The translations under genes were made by a program, and so were the position numbers. Below are positions 15,073 to 24,769 of a DNA stretch of 64,000 bases, piece by piece (within the stretch, counting starts at the first letter, position 1; the number at the start of each line of letters is the position of its first letter). Origin of the DNA: Streptomyces cinnamoneus (lineage in GTDB: Bacteria > Actinomycetota > Actinomycetes > Streptomycetales > Streptomycetaceae); NCBI RefSeq assembly GCF_002939475.1, contig NZ_PKFQ01000001.1, forward strand, positions 3,407,001-3,471,000, given 5' to 3'. The notes below the pieces were generated by a model. It saw only the letters and a list, made by a program, of their open reading frames with translations. It did no database searches and was not told where the DNA came from.

Positions 15073-16377
15073 ATGGGCATTCGGAGTCTGCTGCGGAACG
15101 CTTTCGGCCGGTCCAGGACAACCGGGCGCGACGAACCGAGCCTGCCCCAGCAGAGTGCGGGACCCGACAGCACCCCCGCCGCCACCGTGTCCGTCCCGGC
15201 ACAGCCGACCGCTGAGACCGCCGACCGCGTCGGTCAGAGCGCGCCGGAAGCGGCCTCGGAGCAGGTCGTCGAGACCGTTCCGGAGCAGGTGGCCGCGGCC
15301 GCCGCGGAGCGCGTCGCCGAGGACGTTCCCGGGCCGGCCGGCGCGACGGTCCCCGACCCGGGCCCGCTCGGCCCCATCCCCATTCCCGGCCCGCCGCGCC
15401 CCGAACCGGTTCCGGAGCCCGAGCCCGAGCCGACCCCGATGCCGCAGCCGAAGCCGGTCCCCCAGCCGGAGCCCACGCCCCGGCCCGACCCGAACCCGGT
15501 GCCCGAGCCGCCGCCCGGCCCGGACCCGGAGCCGGCCCCCGCGATGGAGACGGCCCCCGTGGAGACCGCCCCCACGGCGCCTCCCGGCACCGAGCCCCTC
15601 CCGGAGCCCGACCCCGTCCCGACACCCGTGCCGGACCCCGAACCGGAGCCCGAAGGCGCCCCCGCCATCAGCCTGGAGAAGGTGCGGGCCACCGCGCCCG
15701 CCCTGGTCAGCCTCTACAAGACGGCCGGCGTCTCGCTGAAGAAGCAGGGCCTCGCCGGGCGCCGGGCCGCGGTCTACCTCGTCCTCGACCGCTCGGGCTC
15801 CATGCGCAACTACTACAAGGACGGCACCGTCCAGCACCTCGCCGAGCAGGCGCTGGGCCTGGCGGCCCACCTCGACGACGACGGCGTCGTACCCGTCGTC
15901 TTCTTCTCCACGGACGTCGACGGGACGGCGGAGCTGGACCTGACCGACTACGAGGGCCGCATCCAGGAACTGCACGCGTCCTACGGCCACATGGGCCGCA
16001 CGAACTACCACTGGGCCATCGAGGCCGTCGTCGACCACTACAAGAAGTCCGGCGCGACCGACCCCGCGTTCGTCATCTTCCAGACCGACGGCGCCCCCTA
16101 CAGCAAGGCGGCCGCGGAGAAGGCGCTGTGCGAGGCGGCGAAGCTGCCGATCTTCTGGCAGTTCGTGGGCTTCGGCGACCCGGAGGGCAAGGGCTTCGAC
16201 TTCCTGCGGAAGCTGGACGACCTCGCCGTGCCGGAGAAGCGCGTCGTCGACAACGCCGGCTTCTTCCACGCCGGCCGCGAGCCGAAGCTGCTCTCGGACG
16301 GCGAGCTGTACAAGGAACTGATGGTGGAGTTCCCGGAGTGGCTGGAGGAGGCCCGCGCGGCGGGCATCATCCGCTAG
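15073..16377 (+). CDS. TerF-like vWA-domain protein with a long Pro/Glu-rich linker
   Basis: A 434-residue protein. A short basic N-terminus (MGIRSLLRNAFGR) leads to ~180 residues of Pro/Glu/Ala-rich sequence with repeated PEPEP and PxPxP units. Residues ~200-434 are a von Willebrand A domain as in TerF-type tellurite-resistance proteins: YLVLDRSGSMRNYYKDG carries the metal-binding DxSxS, FFSTDVDGTAELDL and FQTDGAPYSK supply further ligands. ATG 15073 is preferred over ATG 15055 because AAGGAAG lies between them at proper spacing. It is probably cytoplasmic. A terminator follows. Other ter genes are absent. Confidence 0.85.
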   Translation: MGIRSLLRNAFGRSRTTGRDEPSLPQQSAGPDSTPAATVSVPAQPTAETADRVGQSAPEAASEQVVETVPEQVAAAAAERVAEDVPGPAGATVPDPGPLGPIPIPGPPRPEPVPEPEPEPTPMPQPKPVPQPEPTPRPDPNPVPEPPPGPDPEPAPAMETAPVETAPTAPPGTEPLPEPDPVPTPVPDPEPEPEGAPAISLEKVRATAPALVSLYKTAGVSLKKQGLAGRRAAVYLVLDRSGSMRNYYKDGTVQHLAEQALGLAAHLDDDGVVPVVFFSTDVDGTAELDLTDYEGRIQELHASYGHMGRTNYHWAIEAVVDHYKKSGATDPAFVIFQTDGAPYSKAAAEKALCEAAKLPIFWQFVGFGDPEGKGFDFLRKLDDLAVPEKRVVDNAGFFHAGREPKLLSDGELYKELMVEFPEWLEEARAAGIIR

Positions 16378-16589
16378 CCGGCGCCGCCGCAGGCCGTGCC
16401 CGCGCCAGTTCCACCACCACGTGAAGGCCGCTTCCCGCCCGGGGGGCGGCCTTCGCCGTCCCGCCACTCCTGCGTGCCGGCCCGCGAGAGCACGGTGACG
16501 GTGGCCGGCAGGCCCGTGCCGAGGACCAGGAAGACCGCCCCGTGGGCGACGGCGATGCGCGTGCGGGCGGCGAGGACGGGCCGCCTCAC
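16374..16589 (-). pseudogene. N-terminal remnant of a sensor histidine kinase
   Basis: A GTG at 16589 overlaps the stop of the response-regulator gene (GTGA), the usual coupling of a regulator to its kinase. The first ~37 residues (MRRPVLAARTRIAVAHGAVF, then LVLGTGLPATVTVLSRAG) look like the first cytoplasmic stretch and membrane helix of an OmpR-partner kinase. After that the frame turns into low-complexity Gly/Arg sequence and stops inside the vWA gene end. HAMP, HisKA and ATPase domains are absent, so a deletion seems to have removed nearly all of the kinase and joined the stub to the vWA gene. Confidence 0.6.
16423..16454 (+). terminator. Terminator of the vWA gene
   Basis: GAAGGCCGC (16423-16431) and GCGGCCTTC (16446-16454) form a perfect 9-bp stem 46 bases after the vWA stop. 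It lies inside the remnant kinase frame, which again suggests that frame is no longer functional. Confidence 0.65.
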
Positions 16590-17239
16590 AGGGCGTACCC
16601 GACGCCCTGCACGGTGCGGATCAGCGGGGGTTCGCCGAGCTTGCCGCGCAGCGTGCCCAGGGCGACGCGCACGGCGCCGGTGAAGGGGCCGGCGTGGGCG
16701 TCCCAGGCCCTCTCCAGCAGTTCCTCGGCGCTGACGACGGCGCCGTCCGCCTCCAGCAGGATCTGCAGCACGGCGAACTCCTTGGGCGAGAGGTCCAGCT
16801 CCCGCCCGTCCCGCTCGGCGGTGCGCCGCACCGTGTCGAGCCGCAGCCCGGACCGCTCCAGCAGCGGCGGCGCGGGCCGGGCGCTGCGCCGCCGCAGGGC
16901 CCGTACGCGGGAGACCAGCTCGGGGAACTCGAACGGTTTGGGCAGGTAGTCGTCCGCCCCGAGGTCCAGCCCGGCGACGCGGTCCTCCATGGAGCCGGCG
17001 GCGGTGAGCATGAGGATGCGGGTCCGGGACCCGGAGGCCACGAGACGCCGGGTGACGTCGTCGCCGTGGACGCGCGGCAGGTCACGGTCCAGCACGACCA
17101 CGTCGTAGTCGTGCAGGCCCAGGTAGGCGAGGGCCGCGTCGCCGCTGTAGACGGTGTCCACGGCGAAACCGGCCCGCCGCAGTCCGGTGGCCACGAGTTC
17201 GGCCAGCACCTCTTCGTCCTCGGCCACAAGCACCCGCAT
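16586..17239 (-). CDS. OmpR-family response regulator, now orphan
   Basis: A 217-residue protein. The receiver domain (1-115) has the acidic pair in VAEDEEVLAEL, phospho-acceptor in VVVLDRDLP (~51), Thr in MLTAAGS and Lys in DYLPKPFE. The C-terminal winged helix (~125-217) ends in VRVALGTLRGKLGEPP and IRTVQGVGYAL, typical of CutR/OmpR regulators. ATG 17239 is chosen over an upstream start because AGAGGAA lies ten bases before it. Its stop overlaps the start of a truncated kinase, so it probably depends on another kinase or small phosphodonor. Its targets are unknown. Confidence 0.88.
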   Translation of the reverse strand: MRVLVAEDEEVLAELVATGLRRAGFAVDTVYSGDAALAYLGLHDYDVVVLDRDLPRVHGDDVTRRLVASGSRTRILMLTAAGSMEDRVAGLDLGADDYLPKPFEFPELVSRVRALRRRSARPAPPLLERSGLRLDTVRRTAERDGRELDLSPKEFAVLQILLEADGAVVSAEELLERAWDAHAGPFTGAVRVALGTLRGKLGEPPLIRTVQGVGYAL

Positions 17240-17369
17240 GATGTCCGCGTTCCTCTCGTCCGGCACGCCCCCTTTCCTTCCAGGATGCGGGTGTACCGGA
17301 CGAGATGTTTCGCAAACGTCTCGGTTGGGCGGGAGTGATGGGGGGGGGCGGGGCGCGGGGGCCTGGGGG

Positions 17370-17966
17370 TCAGGAATCGTTCTCGGCGGGACCCGTGAAC
17401 TTCCCCAGCTCGGCCGTCTCCAGCGTGAAACCGACCGGCTCGGGGAGGTCGACGGGCTTGCCGAAGGGATGAGTGAGCAGGCAGCGGTACTCCCCGGCCT
17501 CCGGCTGCCAGTGCACGGTCACGGTGTGGTGATCGCGGTCGACGAGGAGGTAGACCGGGATGCCGGCGGCGGCGTAGCCGTCGCGCTTGTCGACGCGGTC
17601 ACGCTGGTTGGTGTCGGCGTCGCGCGAGGTCACTTCGACCAGCATGAGTACGCCGTCGGGGTCGGACCAGCTGCCGTGCCCCTTGAAGTGACCGTCCGGC
17701 GCGAGGGCGGCGTCAGGAATCGCCCGCCCCTTGCGGTACGCCTCGACCTTCATGTGCCGGGCGCCATAGAGCCAGAGGTCCGGACGGTGCTGCATGCACA
17801 GCCTCTGGAGCCACCTGACGATCTCCTCGTGATCCCCGTCCGGCACGGGCTTGACCTCGATCCTTCCGTTGATGAATTCGAGCCGTACGGTCTCGGGGGC
17901 CTGGCGTGCGAGCTCTTCGAACTCTTCGACGCGGATCAGGGGTCGGTCAGCCGTGCTGTGGGTCAT
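17370..17966 (-). CDS. Uma2-family (DUF820) restriction-endonuclease-fold protein
   Basis: A 198-residue protein of the Uma2 family: RLEFINGRIEVKPVPDGDHE at the start, GRAIPDAALAP, DGVLMLVEVTSRDADTNQRD with the PD-(D/E)XK-type Asp, Glu and Lys-region, and the hallmark KRDGYAAAGIPVYLLVDRD. Its biochemical function is unproven; a nuclease-like fold is established. ATG 17966 has the ideal AAGGAGG site. ATG 18029 overlaps the stop of the upstream gene (ATGA) and would add 21 residues. It is the last gene of the DUF1203-MerR-membrane protein operon. Confidence 0.85.
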   Translation of the reverse strand: MTHSTADRPLIRVEEFEELARQAPETVRLEFINGRIEVKPVPDGDHEEIVRWLQRLCMQHRPDLWLYGARHMKVEAYRKGRAIPDAALAPDGHFKGHGSWSDPDGVLMLVEVTSRDADTNQRDRVDKRDGYAAAGIPVYLLVDRDHHTVTVHWQPEAGEYRCLLTHPFGKPVDLPEPVGFTLETAELGKFTGPAENDS

Positions 17967-18025
17967 GGTGGCGCCTCCTTCCCTCCATGGTGCCCCGATG
18001 TCGGGAGGCGCATCGTGTACGGCGG

Positions 18026-18952
18026 TCATGTGTGCAGCCTTTCGTTCGTCCGGGCGGCAGCCCGCAGCTCGTCCACGCGGGCGCGGATCTCCGCCGCGGT
18101 CCAGGCGTGTGGCTGCGGGGGGCGGGGTTCGCCGCGGCAGTCGCGGCAGAGGCCACCGGGAAGGGCCTCGGGGCGGCCGGGGACGGCGCAGACCGCGCAC
18201 TCCATGACGCGCAGGGGTGAGGGACCGGCCTGGGCTGCCCGTTCGGGTTCCGGCGGGAGCTTCTCGACCAGGCGGGTGCGCATCAGCGCCGCGGGCGAGT
18301 GGACTTGGGGCGGCAGGCCCGCCGTGAGGGCCGCTAGCAGCCGCGCTTCGCCCGCGCCGCGCGCGAACCACTCCGCGGCGAGCGGTTCGAGCGCGGCGCA
18401 GTCGGCCGCCGAGAGCGGCAACCGGTCGTCGGCCGCGGTCAAGGTGGCGAGCGCGGCGTACGCGCGGGAGCGGGCGGGGCGGCCGGCCGGGGTGGGCGCG
18501 GGGGCGGGCTCCGCGTCGGGCCGCGGCTCCTCGCCGCGCGTCATCCGCCCCCACCACGCGTCGTCCCGCGCCGCGCGGGAGAAGTACGTCGTGGTCACCC
18601 ACCGCATGCCGCCGCCCTCCGCGGGGCGGTGCTCGCGGAACCGCCGCAAGTGGCCCGCTCCGTGGAGGCGGTTGAGGGCGGTACGACAAGCTGCCTGGCC
18701 ATAGTCGGGGCTGAGTTTGGCGAGGGTCTTGGCGTCCATGGCCGCCCCCTCGGGGAGGGAGTCGATCAGCGCGGCGACGGCGGCCGCACGCCACACCCTC
18801 ACCACCGCCAGGACCGCCAGCGCCACGAGCACGGCGGGGACCACCGCCCACGGCACCTGTCCCACCGCCGCCAGCGCGCAGCACACCGGGAGCGTGAGGA
18901 GCGTCGGCACCGTCGTGGCGAGCGCCGAGCGGACGTGGATCCCGCGGCTCAT
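18026..18952 (-). CDS. Membrane-anchored protein with a winged-helix-like region, unknown function
   Basis: A 308-residue protein. Two hydrophobic segments lie at ~8-60 (LLTLPVCCALAAVGQVPW and AVVPAVLVALAVLAVVRVW). Residues ~64-125 (LIDSLPEGAAMDAKTLAKL, ACRTALNRLHGAGHLRRFRE, GMRWVTTTYFSR) read as a winged helix such as MarR/PadR types. A Pro-rich linker and a C-terminal region with four Cys (CAVCAVPG and GLCRDCRGE), a possible zinc ribbon, follow. ATG 18952 overlaps the MerR stop (ATGA), so it is translated with MerR. It may be a membrane-bound regulator or a transcription cofactor of MerR; this is inference. Confidence 0.7.
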   Translation of the reverse strand: MSRGIHVRSALATTVPTLLTLPVCCALAAVGQVPWAVVPAVLVALAVLAVVRVWRAAAVAALIDSLPEGAAMDAKTLAKLSPDYGQAACRTALNRLHGAGHLRRFREHRPAEGGGMRWVTTTYFSRAARDDAWWGRMTRGEEPRPDAEPAPAPTPAGRPARSRAYAALATLTAADDRLPLSAADCAALEPLAAEWFARGAGEARLLAALTAGLPPQVHSPAALMRTRLVEKLPPEPERAAQAGPSPLRVMECAVCAVPGRPEALPGGLCRDCRGEPRPPQPHAWTAAEIRARVDELRAAARTNERLHT

Positions 18953-19722
18953 CGGCGTGCCTCGCCCAGATACGCGGCCACCTCGCGCCACTCGTCGGCC
19001 GGGGCCGCCGCGTCGCCCGACATCGCCGCCGGGTCCTCGTGCCACGCCCGCCGCACGCCCGCGGCGATGCCCGCGTCGCCGCCCGTGAACAGCGTGCTCA
19101 GCTCGTCCATGCGCGCCACCAGCCGCCGCACCCGCGCGTCCGTGGGCGCGACGCCGGCCGTGCGCAGCGCCTCGGCCCGGCGGTAGAGCTCGGGCCATTC
19201 GACCTCCAGCAGGTAGTGCGCGGCGGGGCCGAGCGCCGCACCGCGCGTGCGCAGGACCTCTACCTGGTCGGCGTCCAGATGCCGGCCGAGGGCGCCTTCG
19301 CTCTCGGGTCCCGTGCGGCCGAGGGCCCGCAGCGCGTCCAGCAGCGACGTGGTGCTCGGCGTCTCGTCGCCCGCCAGCTCCTCCCCCAGGCGCACAAGGC
19401 GGCGGCGCACGTCGTCGAGTGCCGCGATCGACGCCTCCACGCGTCCGAGGTGGTCGTGGACGAGCCGGACGGGGTCGATGCCCCTGTCGAGGCAGACCGT
19501 GATGGTCTCAAGGCCCAGGCCCAGGCTGCGCAGGGCCAGCACCTGGTACAGACGGGCCACGTCGTCCCCGTCGTACTCCCGGTGCCCGCCCGCCGTGCGA
19601 CGTGAGGGGCTGAGCAGGCCGATGGTGTCCCAGTGGTGCAGGGTGCGGACGGTCAGACCGCTCGCCGCAGCGAGCGGGCCGACCTTCCAGGTGGTGGCCG
19701 AAGCCGGTTCGGAGGCGGTCAT
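18949..19722 (-). CDS. MerR-family transcriptional regulator
   Basis: A 257-residue protein. The MerR DNA-binding domain is at ~11-80 (WKVGPLAAASGLTVRTLHHW, DTIGLLSPSRRTAGGHREYD) with the dimer helix ahead of a long C-terminal domain (~130-250) of the TipAL-S type helical ligand-binding kind (PEWPELYRRAEALR-like pattern, ARMDELSTLFTGGD). ATG 19722 follows AAGGTGG; a start 21 bases upstream is possible. A palindrome, CCTCAC-5-GTGAGG, lies just upstream at 19738-19754. Co-translation with the downstream membrane protein and a position after DUF1203 indicate one operon. Confidence 0.86.
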   Translation of the reverse strand: MTASEPASATTWKVGPLAAASGLTVRTLHHWDTIGLLSPSRRTAGGHREYDGDDVARLYQVLALRSLGLGLETITVCLDRGIDPVRLVHDHLGRVEASIAALDDVRRRLVRLGEELAGDETPSTTSLLDALRALGRTGPESEGALGRHLDADQVEVLRTRGAALGPAAHYLLEVEWPELYRRAEALRTAGVAPTDARVRRLVARMDELSTLFTGGDAGIAAGVRRAWHEDPAAMSGDAAAPADEWREVAAYLGEARR

Positions 19723-19737
19723 ACGGCCACCTTGCAT

Positions 19738-19754
19738 CCTCACGTCAGGTGAGG
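19738..19754. promoter_or_regulatory. Palindrome upstream of the MerR gene
   Basis: CCTCAC-GTCAG-GTGAGG, perfect 6-bp arms, overlapping the end of the DUF1203 gene and 16 bases before the MerR start. It could be a MerR site inside the operon, although such proteins usually bind a 19-bp promoter spacer. Confidence 0.4.
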
Positions 19755-20272
19755 TTCAAGTCCGCAGCACGCCGCACCTCCATCAGGAAGCACCCGAACT
19801 CCACGGCCCGGACGTGCACCAGCGCCACCTCCGGGTCCGCGAAGACCCCGCGGAGCGCGTCGTCCACCTCGGCGACGCGCTCCACCGGGATCTCGACCAG
19901 CGTGCCGCCGAGGATGTGCCCCCGTGCGTCGTACGCGCGCAGCATCCGCCGCGCCCCGTGCATGGCGGCCGGGTAGCCGGGGCCCGAGGTCTGTCCCCCG
20001 CACGCGTCGGCGTGGACGAACACCGGGCCGCACTCGTCGTACGCGCCGGGCGCCGCGCCCGTCTCCGCCGCCCAGCGGCGCAGCGGGGCGTACGAGACGA
20101 GAGCGATGTGCTCGCCCGCCGCGCTGTGCCGCAGGCAGCAGCGCAACGGCGCGCCGCCCTCCGTGTCGGTGAAGGGCTCGCGGGTGAAGCCGGCGTCGTC
20201 CTGCTCGCGCAGCCGCCGCAGGACGGCCGGGTCGATGGCCCGGGCCTCGTAAGCGGGTGTCGTCGTGGTCAT
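19745..20272 (-). CDS. DUF1203 family protein
   Basis: A 175-residue protein typical of DUF1203: PFTDTEGGAPLRCCLRHSA, GEHIALVSYAPL, AYDECGPVFVHADACGG, MHGARRMLRAYDARGHILGG, and the end VHVRAVEFGCFLMEVRRA. It is soluble and of unknown function. ATG 20272 is used; the ribosome site is weak. It is the first gene of a four-gene leftward operon, 22 bases ahead of the MerR gene, so MerR may regulate or serve it. Confidence 0.82.
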   Translation of the reverse strand: MTTTTPAYEARAIDPAVLRRLREQDDAGFTREPFTDTEGGAPLRCCLRHSAAGEHIALVSYAPLRRWAAETGAAPGAYDECGPVFVHADACGGQTSGPGYPAAMHGARRMLRAYDARGHILGGTLVEIPVERVAEVDDALRGVFADPEVALVHVRAVEFGCFLMEVRRAADLNLT

Positions 20273-20359
20273 GCATCCCAGCATCCGCAGGTGGAAGCGG
20301 CCGCGCTGGCGGTATTCAGACGCCGCGTTGAGCCGGGGAGGGAGCGGTAACGTGGATTC

Positions 20360-21184
20360 GTGGGCCGGGAGAAGGTCACCCTGCACGGTGCCCCGGAGAC
20401 GATGCTCGCCACGCTCTACGGCAGAGCCCTGGACAGCCGTGCCCCCTGTCCCGTCCTCGGCGACGAGGAGGCCGCCCGGGCCGTGGCCCGCATCGACTAC
20501 GACTTCCGCAGGACGGGGATCACCCGCATCAACGCCGCCGGCATCGCCCTGCGCGCCAAGCTGCTCGACGACTGGACCGCGGAGTTCCTGGCCGACCACC
20601 CCACCGCCACCGTGCTGCACCTGGCCTGCGGCCTGGACACCCGCCCCCACCGGCTGGCCCCGCCGCCGACGGTCCGGTGGGTGGACGTCGACTACCCCGA
20701 GGTCGTGGCGCTGCGCGACCGGCTGCTGCCGCGTCCCCCCGGCGACTACCGCGTGATCGGCGCCTCCGTCACGGACGGCCGGTGGCTCGGCGAGGTCCCC
20801 GCCGACCGCCCCACCGTCACCGTCTTCGAGGGCCTGTCCATGTACCTCCGCAAGGAGGACGGCAAGCGGCTCGTCCAGGGCGTCACCGGGCGGTTCCCGA
20901 GCGGTCAGCTGCTGTTCGACTGCTTCAGCGGTCTGGGGATCCGGCTGCAGAAGCTCGTGACCCCGGTGCGGCGCGCCGGGGCGACCCTGCACTGGGCCGT
21001 CGACGATCCGGACGAGCTGGAGGGCTGGCACGAGGGCCTGCGATGCGTGGACGTGCTGCGCAGCGTCGACATGCCGGAGGTCGACAAGCTGCCGCCGGCG
21101 GGGAAGCTGGGGCTCTGGGTGATGACACGGACGCCGGGCTGGCGGAACGTCGCCCGCATCGTGCGCTACGAGTTCGAGAACTGA
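20360..21184 (+). CDS. Class I SAM-dependent methyltransferase (PPM/TcmP-like, LCMT fold)
   Basis: A 274-residue methyltransferase of the leucine carboxyl methyltransferase fold: motif I VLHLACGLDTRPHRL at ~97, acidic motif II VRWVDVDYPEV at ~118, FEGLSMYLRKED at ~165. TcmP-like members O-methylate carboxyl groups of polyketides, but many Streptomyces copies have unknown substrates. GTG 20360 lacks a clear ribosome site. No polyketide synthase is close; the SnoaL-like gene follows 79 bases downstream on the same strand. Confidence 0.85.
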   Translation: MGREKVTLHGAPETMLATLYGRALDSRAPCPVLGDEEAARAVARIDYDFRRTGITRINAAGIALRAKLLDDWTAEFLADHPTATVLHLACGLDTRPHRLAPPPTVRWVDVDYPEVVALRDRLLPRPPGDYRVIGASVTDGRWLGEVPADRPTVTVFEGLSMYLRKEDGKRLVQGVTGRFPSGQLLFDCFSGLGIRLQKLVTPVRRAGATLHWAVDDPDELEGWHEGLRCVDVLRSVDMPEVDKLPPAGKLGLWVMTRTPGWRNVARIVRYEFEN

Positions 21185-21263
21185 CGTGCGCGTCCGCGTC
21201 CGGTCCCCCGGGGCCCCGGCGCGTCCCCGGCCCTCGGGGCGACGGACCCCCATACTGCGACAT

Positions 21264-21701
21264 ATGTCGACTATCGAGGAGAACAAGAAGCTCGTCCGCC
21301 GCTTCTACGCGGAGATCGACAAGGGCAACGTCGACGTCCTCGACGAACTCGTCGCCGAGGACTACCTGGACCACTCGCCACCGCCGTTCCCGGGCTTCCC
21401 GCCGGGCCTGACGGGTCTGAAGCAGATCTTCCGGCTGTTCTGGGAGGCGACTCCGGGCACACACGAGATCGAGGACCAGGTGGCCGAGGGCGACAAGGTC
21501 GCCACGAGGCTGCTCTGCCGCGGCGTCCACGAGGGCGACCTGCCGGGCATCCCGGCGACGGGACACCCGCTCACGATGACGGCCACGGTCATCCATCGCA
21601 TCGAGAACGGCAAGTTGGTGGAGAAGTGGTCGGACAAAGACCTGCTGTCGTTCCTCCAGCAGCTGGGCGTCATGCCGGAGATCGGCAGGGCGCCGGAGTG
21701 A
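21264..21701 (+). CDS. SnoaL-like ester cyclase / NTF2-fold protein
   Basis: A 145-residue NTF2-like protein: ENKKLVRRFYAEIDKGNVDV, DELVAEDYLDHSP, then TGLKQIFRLFWEATPGTHEI, DKVATRLLCRGVHEGDL and a C-terminal IENGKLVEKWSDKDLLSF. SnoaL-like proteins include polyketide cyclases and many small hydrolases or isomerases with unknown substrates. ATG 21264 has no ribosome site, and CATACT lies 7 bases ahead, so the mRNA may be leaderless. Pairing with the methyltransferase hints at a shared small-molecule role, not proven. Confidence 0.82.
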   Translation: MSTIEENKKLVRRFYAEIDKGNVDVLDELVAEDYLDHSPPPFPGFPPGLTGLKQIFRLFWEATPGTHEIEDQVAEGDKVATRLLCRGVHEGDLPGIPATGHPLTMTATVIHRIENGKLVEKWSDKDLLSFLQQLGVMPEIGRAPE

Positions 21702-21887
21702 CCTCCGCGGGGCCGCGCGGGGAACGGGCGTTCCACGGGCCGGCGGTGGACCGTGGGTCGGCGCCCCGCTTCGGACACGGGTTCGCCCCGCCGCCCCGGG
21801 GCGTGCGGGGCGTACTCCCTCACCACCGTTCCGCGCAACCACTCTCCGTGTCCATTCAGTAACCGATCAGGCTACGCAGGAGTGGGC

Positions 21888-22121
21888 ATGGATAGGGGCG
21901 TGAGCGATGAAATCCCCCTCAGCACCTACGCCGTCGACATGCGCACCGGACGACTCGGCCAGGTCATGGACCACCACGCCGGCTACGTACAGCTACGACC
22001 GCCCCGCGGCGGGCTGGAGTGGAACTGCCCTCCGGAGCACGCCCGCCCCGCGGCGGACCCCACCGCCCCGGAGGAGGCCGGCGCCGGCAGCGGGGCCGAG
22101 AGCGGGAGGCCGCGGCCGTGA
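21888..22121 (+). CDS. Small conserved actinobacterial protein, unknown function
   Basis: A 77-residue protein: MDRGVSDEIPLSTYAVDM, RTGRLGQVMDHHAGYVQLR, PPRGGLEWNCPPEHARPA, then an acidic-basic tail. The pattern GQVMxHxGxYVQLRPPxGGxEW is one I have seen in many small Streptomyces proteins found beside XRE/DUF397 loci. ATG 21888 follows GCAGGAG; GTG 21900 is an alternative. Its stop overlaps the next start (GTGA), so the two are coupled. Confidence 0.72.
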   Translation: MDRGVSDEIPLSTYAVDMRTGRLGQVMDHHAGYVQLRPPRGGLEWNCPPEHARPAADPTAPEEAGAGSGAESGRPRP

Positions 22122-22354
22122 CTGCACGAACGGTTTTCCTGTTCGGGGCGTGGACGCTCGCACCGGACAAGGAGCCCGACGCGGAGCCCATCACCTACGC
22201 CATGCAGTGCGCGGTCTGCGGGGAGACCTCGGCCGCGGACGAGGACGCCGGGCAGGCGCAGAACTGGACGTTCCAGCACGCCGGGCGGAACCCCTCCCAC
22301 CACACCTACCGGGAGCTGATCATCAGGCCGTGGCGGGCCTGGATGCGTGCCTGA
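22118..22354 (+). CDS. Small CxxC protein of the DUF7848 type
   Basis: A 78-residue protein: VFLFGAWTLAPDKEPDAEPI, then YAMQCAVCGETS with a single CxxC pair, NWTFQHAGRNPSHHTYRE with three His, and a basic C-terminus. The Cys and His residues suggest a small metal-binding fold. GTG 22118 overlaps the upstream stop. The pairing with the GQVM-type small protein is typical of actinobacteria. No function is known to me. Confidence 0.7.
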   Translation: MTARTVFLFGAWTLAPDKEPDAEPITYAMQCAVCGETSAADEDAGQAQNWTFQHAGRNPSHHTYRELIIRPWRAWMRA

Positions 22355-22480
22355 GCCCGGCCGGCGGGAGCCGGTCAGCCTTGACACAGGCGCAATAATC
22401 GCCGCGCGGTACCCCCCTGGCGCTCGGATACGCTAAAGGTGCACCCAAAACCCATACACACCGACCAGGGAGCAGCCGCA

Positions 22481-24208
<1,728 letters not shown>

Positions 24209-24227
24209 GCACTCCCTCCGGCCCGCC

Positions 24228-24268
24228 GCGCCGGGGCCCGGGACCTGCTGGGTCCCGGGCCCCGGCGC
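24228..24268 (+). terminator. Strong terminator of metG
   Basis: Left arm from GCGCCGGGGCCCGGGA (24228) and right arm TCCCGGGCCCCGGCGC (24253-24268), a perfect 16-bp stem, followed by TTTGCGTT. Confidence 0.85.
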
Positions 24269-24353
24269 TTTGCGTTGATCGATCAGCAATCGTTCGTTCA
24301 GCCCGTCCGGCCAGCATGAGCATGTTGACTCATGGGGGAGACGAGGAAGAGCA

Positions 24354-24758
24354 GTGTTCGATAAACGCACCGGCCTTACCGGCGACACCGGCAAACGCAT
24401 CACCGTCAGCATCCACGCCGACGACGAGCTCGGCGGGCGCCGCCTCGTCAGACAGCTCCGCTCCCTGCCCGGGGTGCACGTCGTGCGGGGCGACGAAGTC
24501 CCCTCCGTCGACCTCCTGCTCATGGGGCGCCACGACGCGGACGCCCCGGGCACCCTGCGCGAGCTCGCGCGCGGCGGCCGGGCGCCGCTGGTCGTGGTGG
24601 CCGACGACCTGGGCGAGAGCGAGCTGATGGCCGTCGCGGAGTACGGCGTACGGGCCGTGCTGTGGGGGCACCGGCTGACGCCGGGGCGGCTGTCGAGGGC
24701 CGTGCACGAGGCCGCCGGGTGCTGCCCGAAGCTGCCCATGGTCACGGCCCTCGTGTGA
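24354..24758 (+). CDS. Receiver-like protein without an output domain
   Basis: A 134-residue protein with alternating strands and helices like a response-regulator receiver (ITVSIHADDELGGRRLVR, VDLLLMGRHDA, APLVVVADDLGESELMAV, YGVRAVLWGHRLTPGRL). The expected phospho-acceptor Asp position falls at LLLMG, so phosphorylation is unlikely, and no HTH follows. It resembles LuxR-family regulators that lost their C-terminal domain, or a stand-alone pseudo-receiver. GTG 24354 follows GAGGAAGAG. It is 11 bases ahead of the DinB-family gene. Confidence 0.65.
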   Translation: MFDKRTGLTGDTGKRITVSIHADDELGGRRLVRQLRSLPGVHVVRGDEVPSVDLLLMGRHDADAPGTLRELARGGRAPLVVVADDLGESELMAVAEYGVRAVLWGHRLTPGRLSRAVHEAAGCCPKLPMVTALV

Positions 24759-24769
24759 GACTGGGCGCC

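Noticed and set aside
15400..15660. CCG-GAG-type repeats as a CRISPR or satellite array
   Set aside because: They encode the Pro/Glu linker of the vWA protein; units are irregular and there are no spacers.
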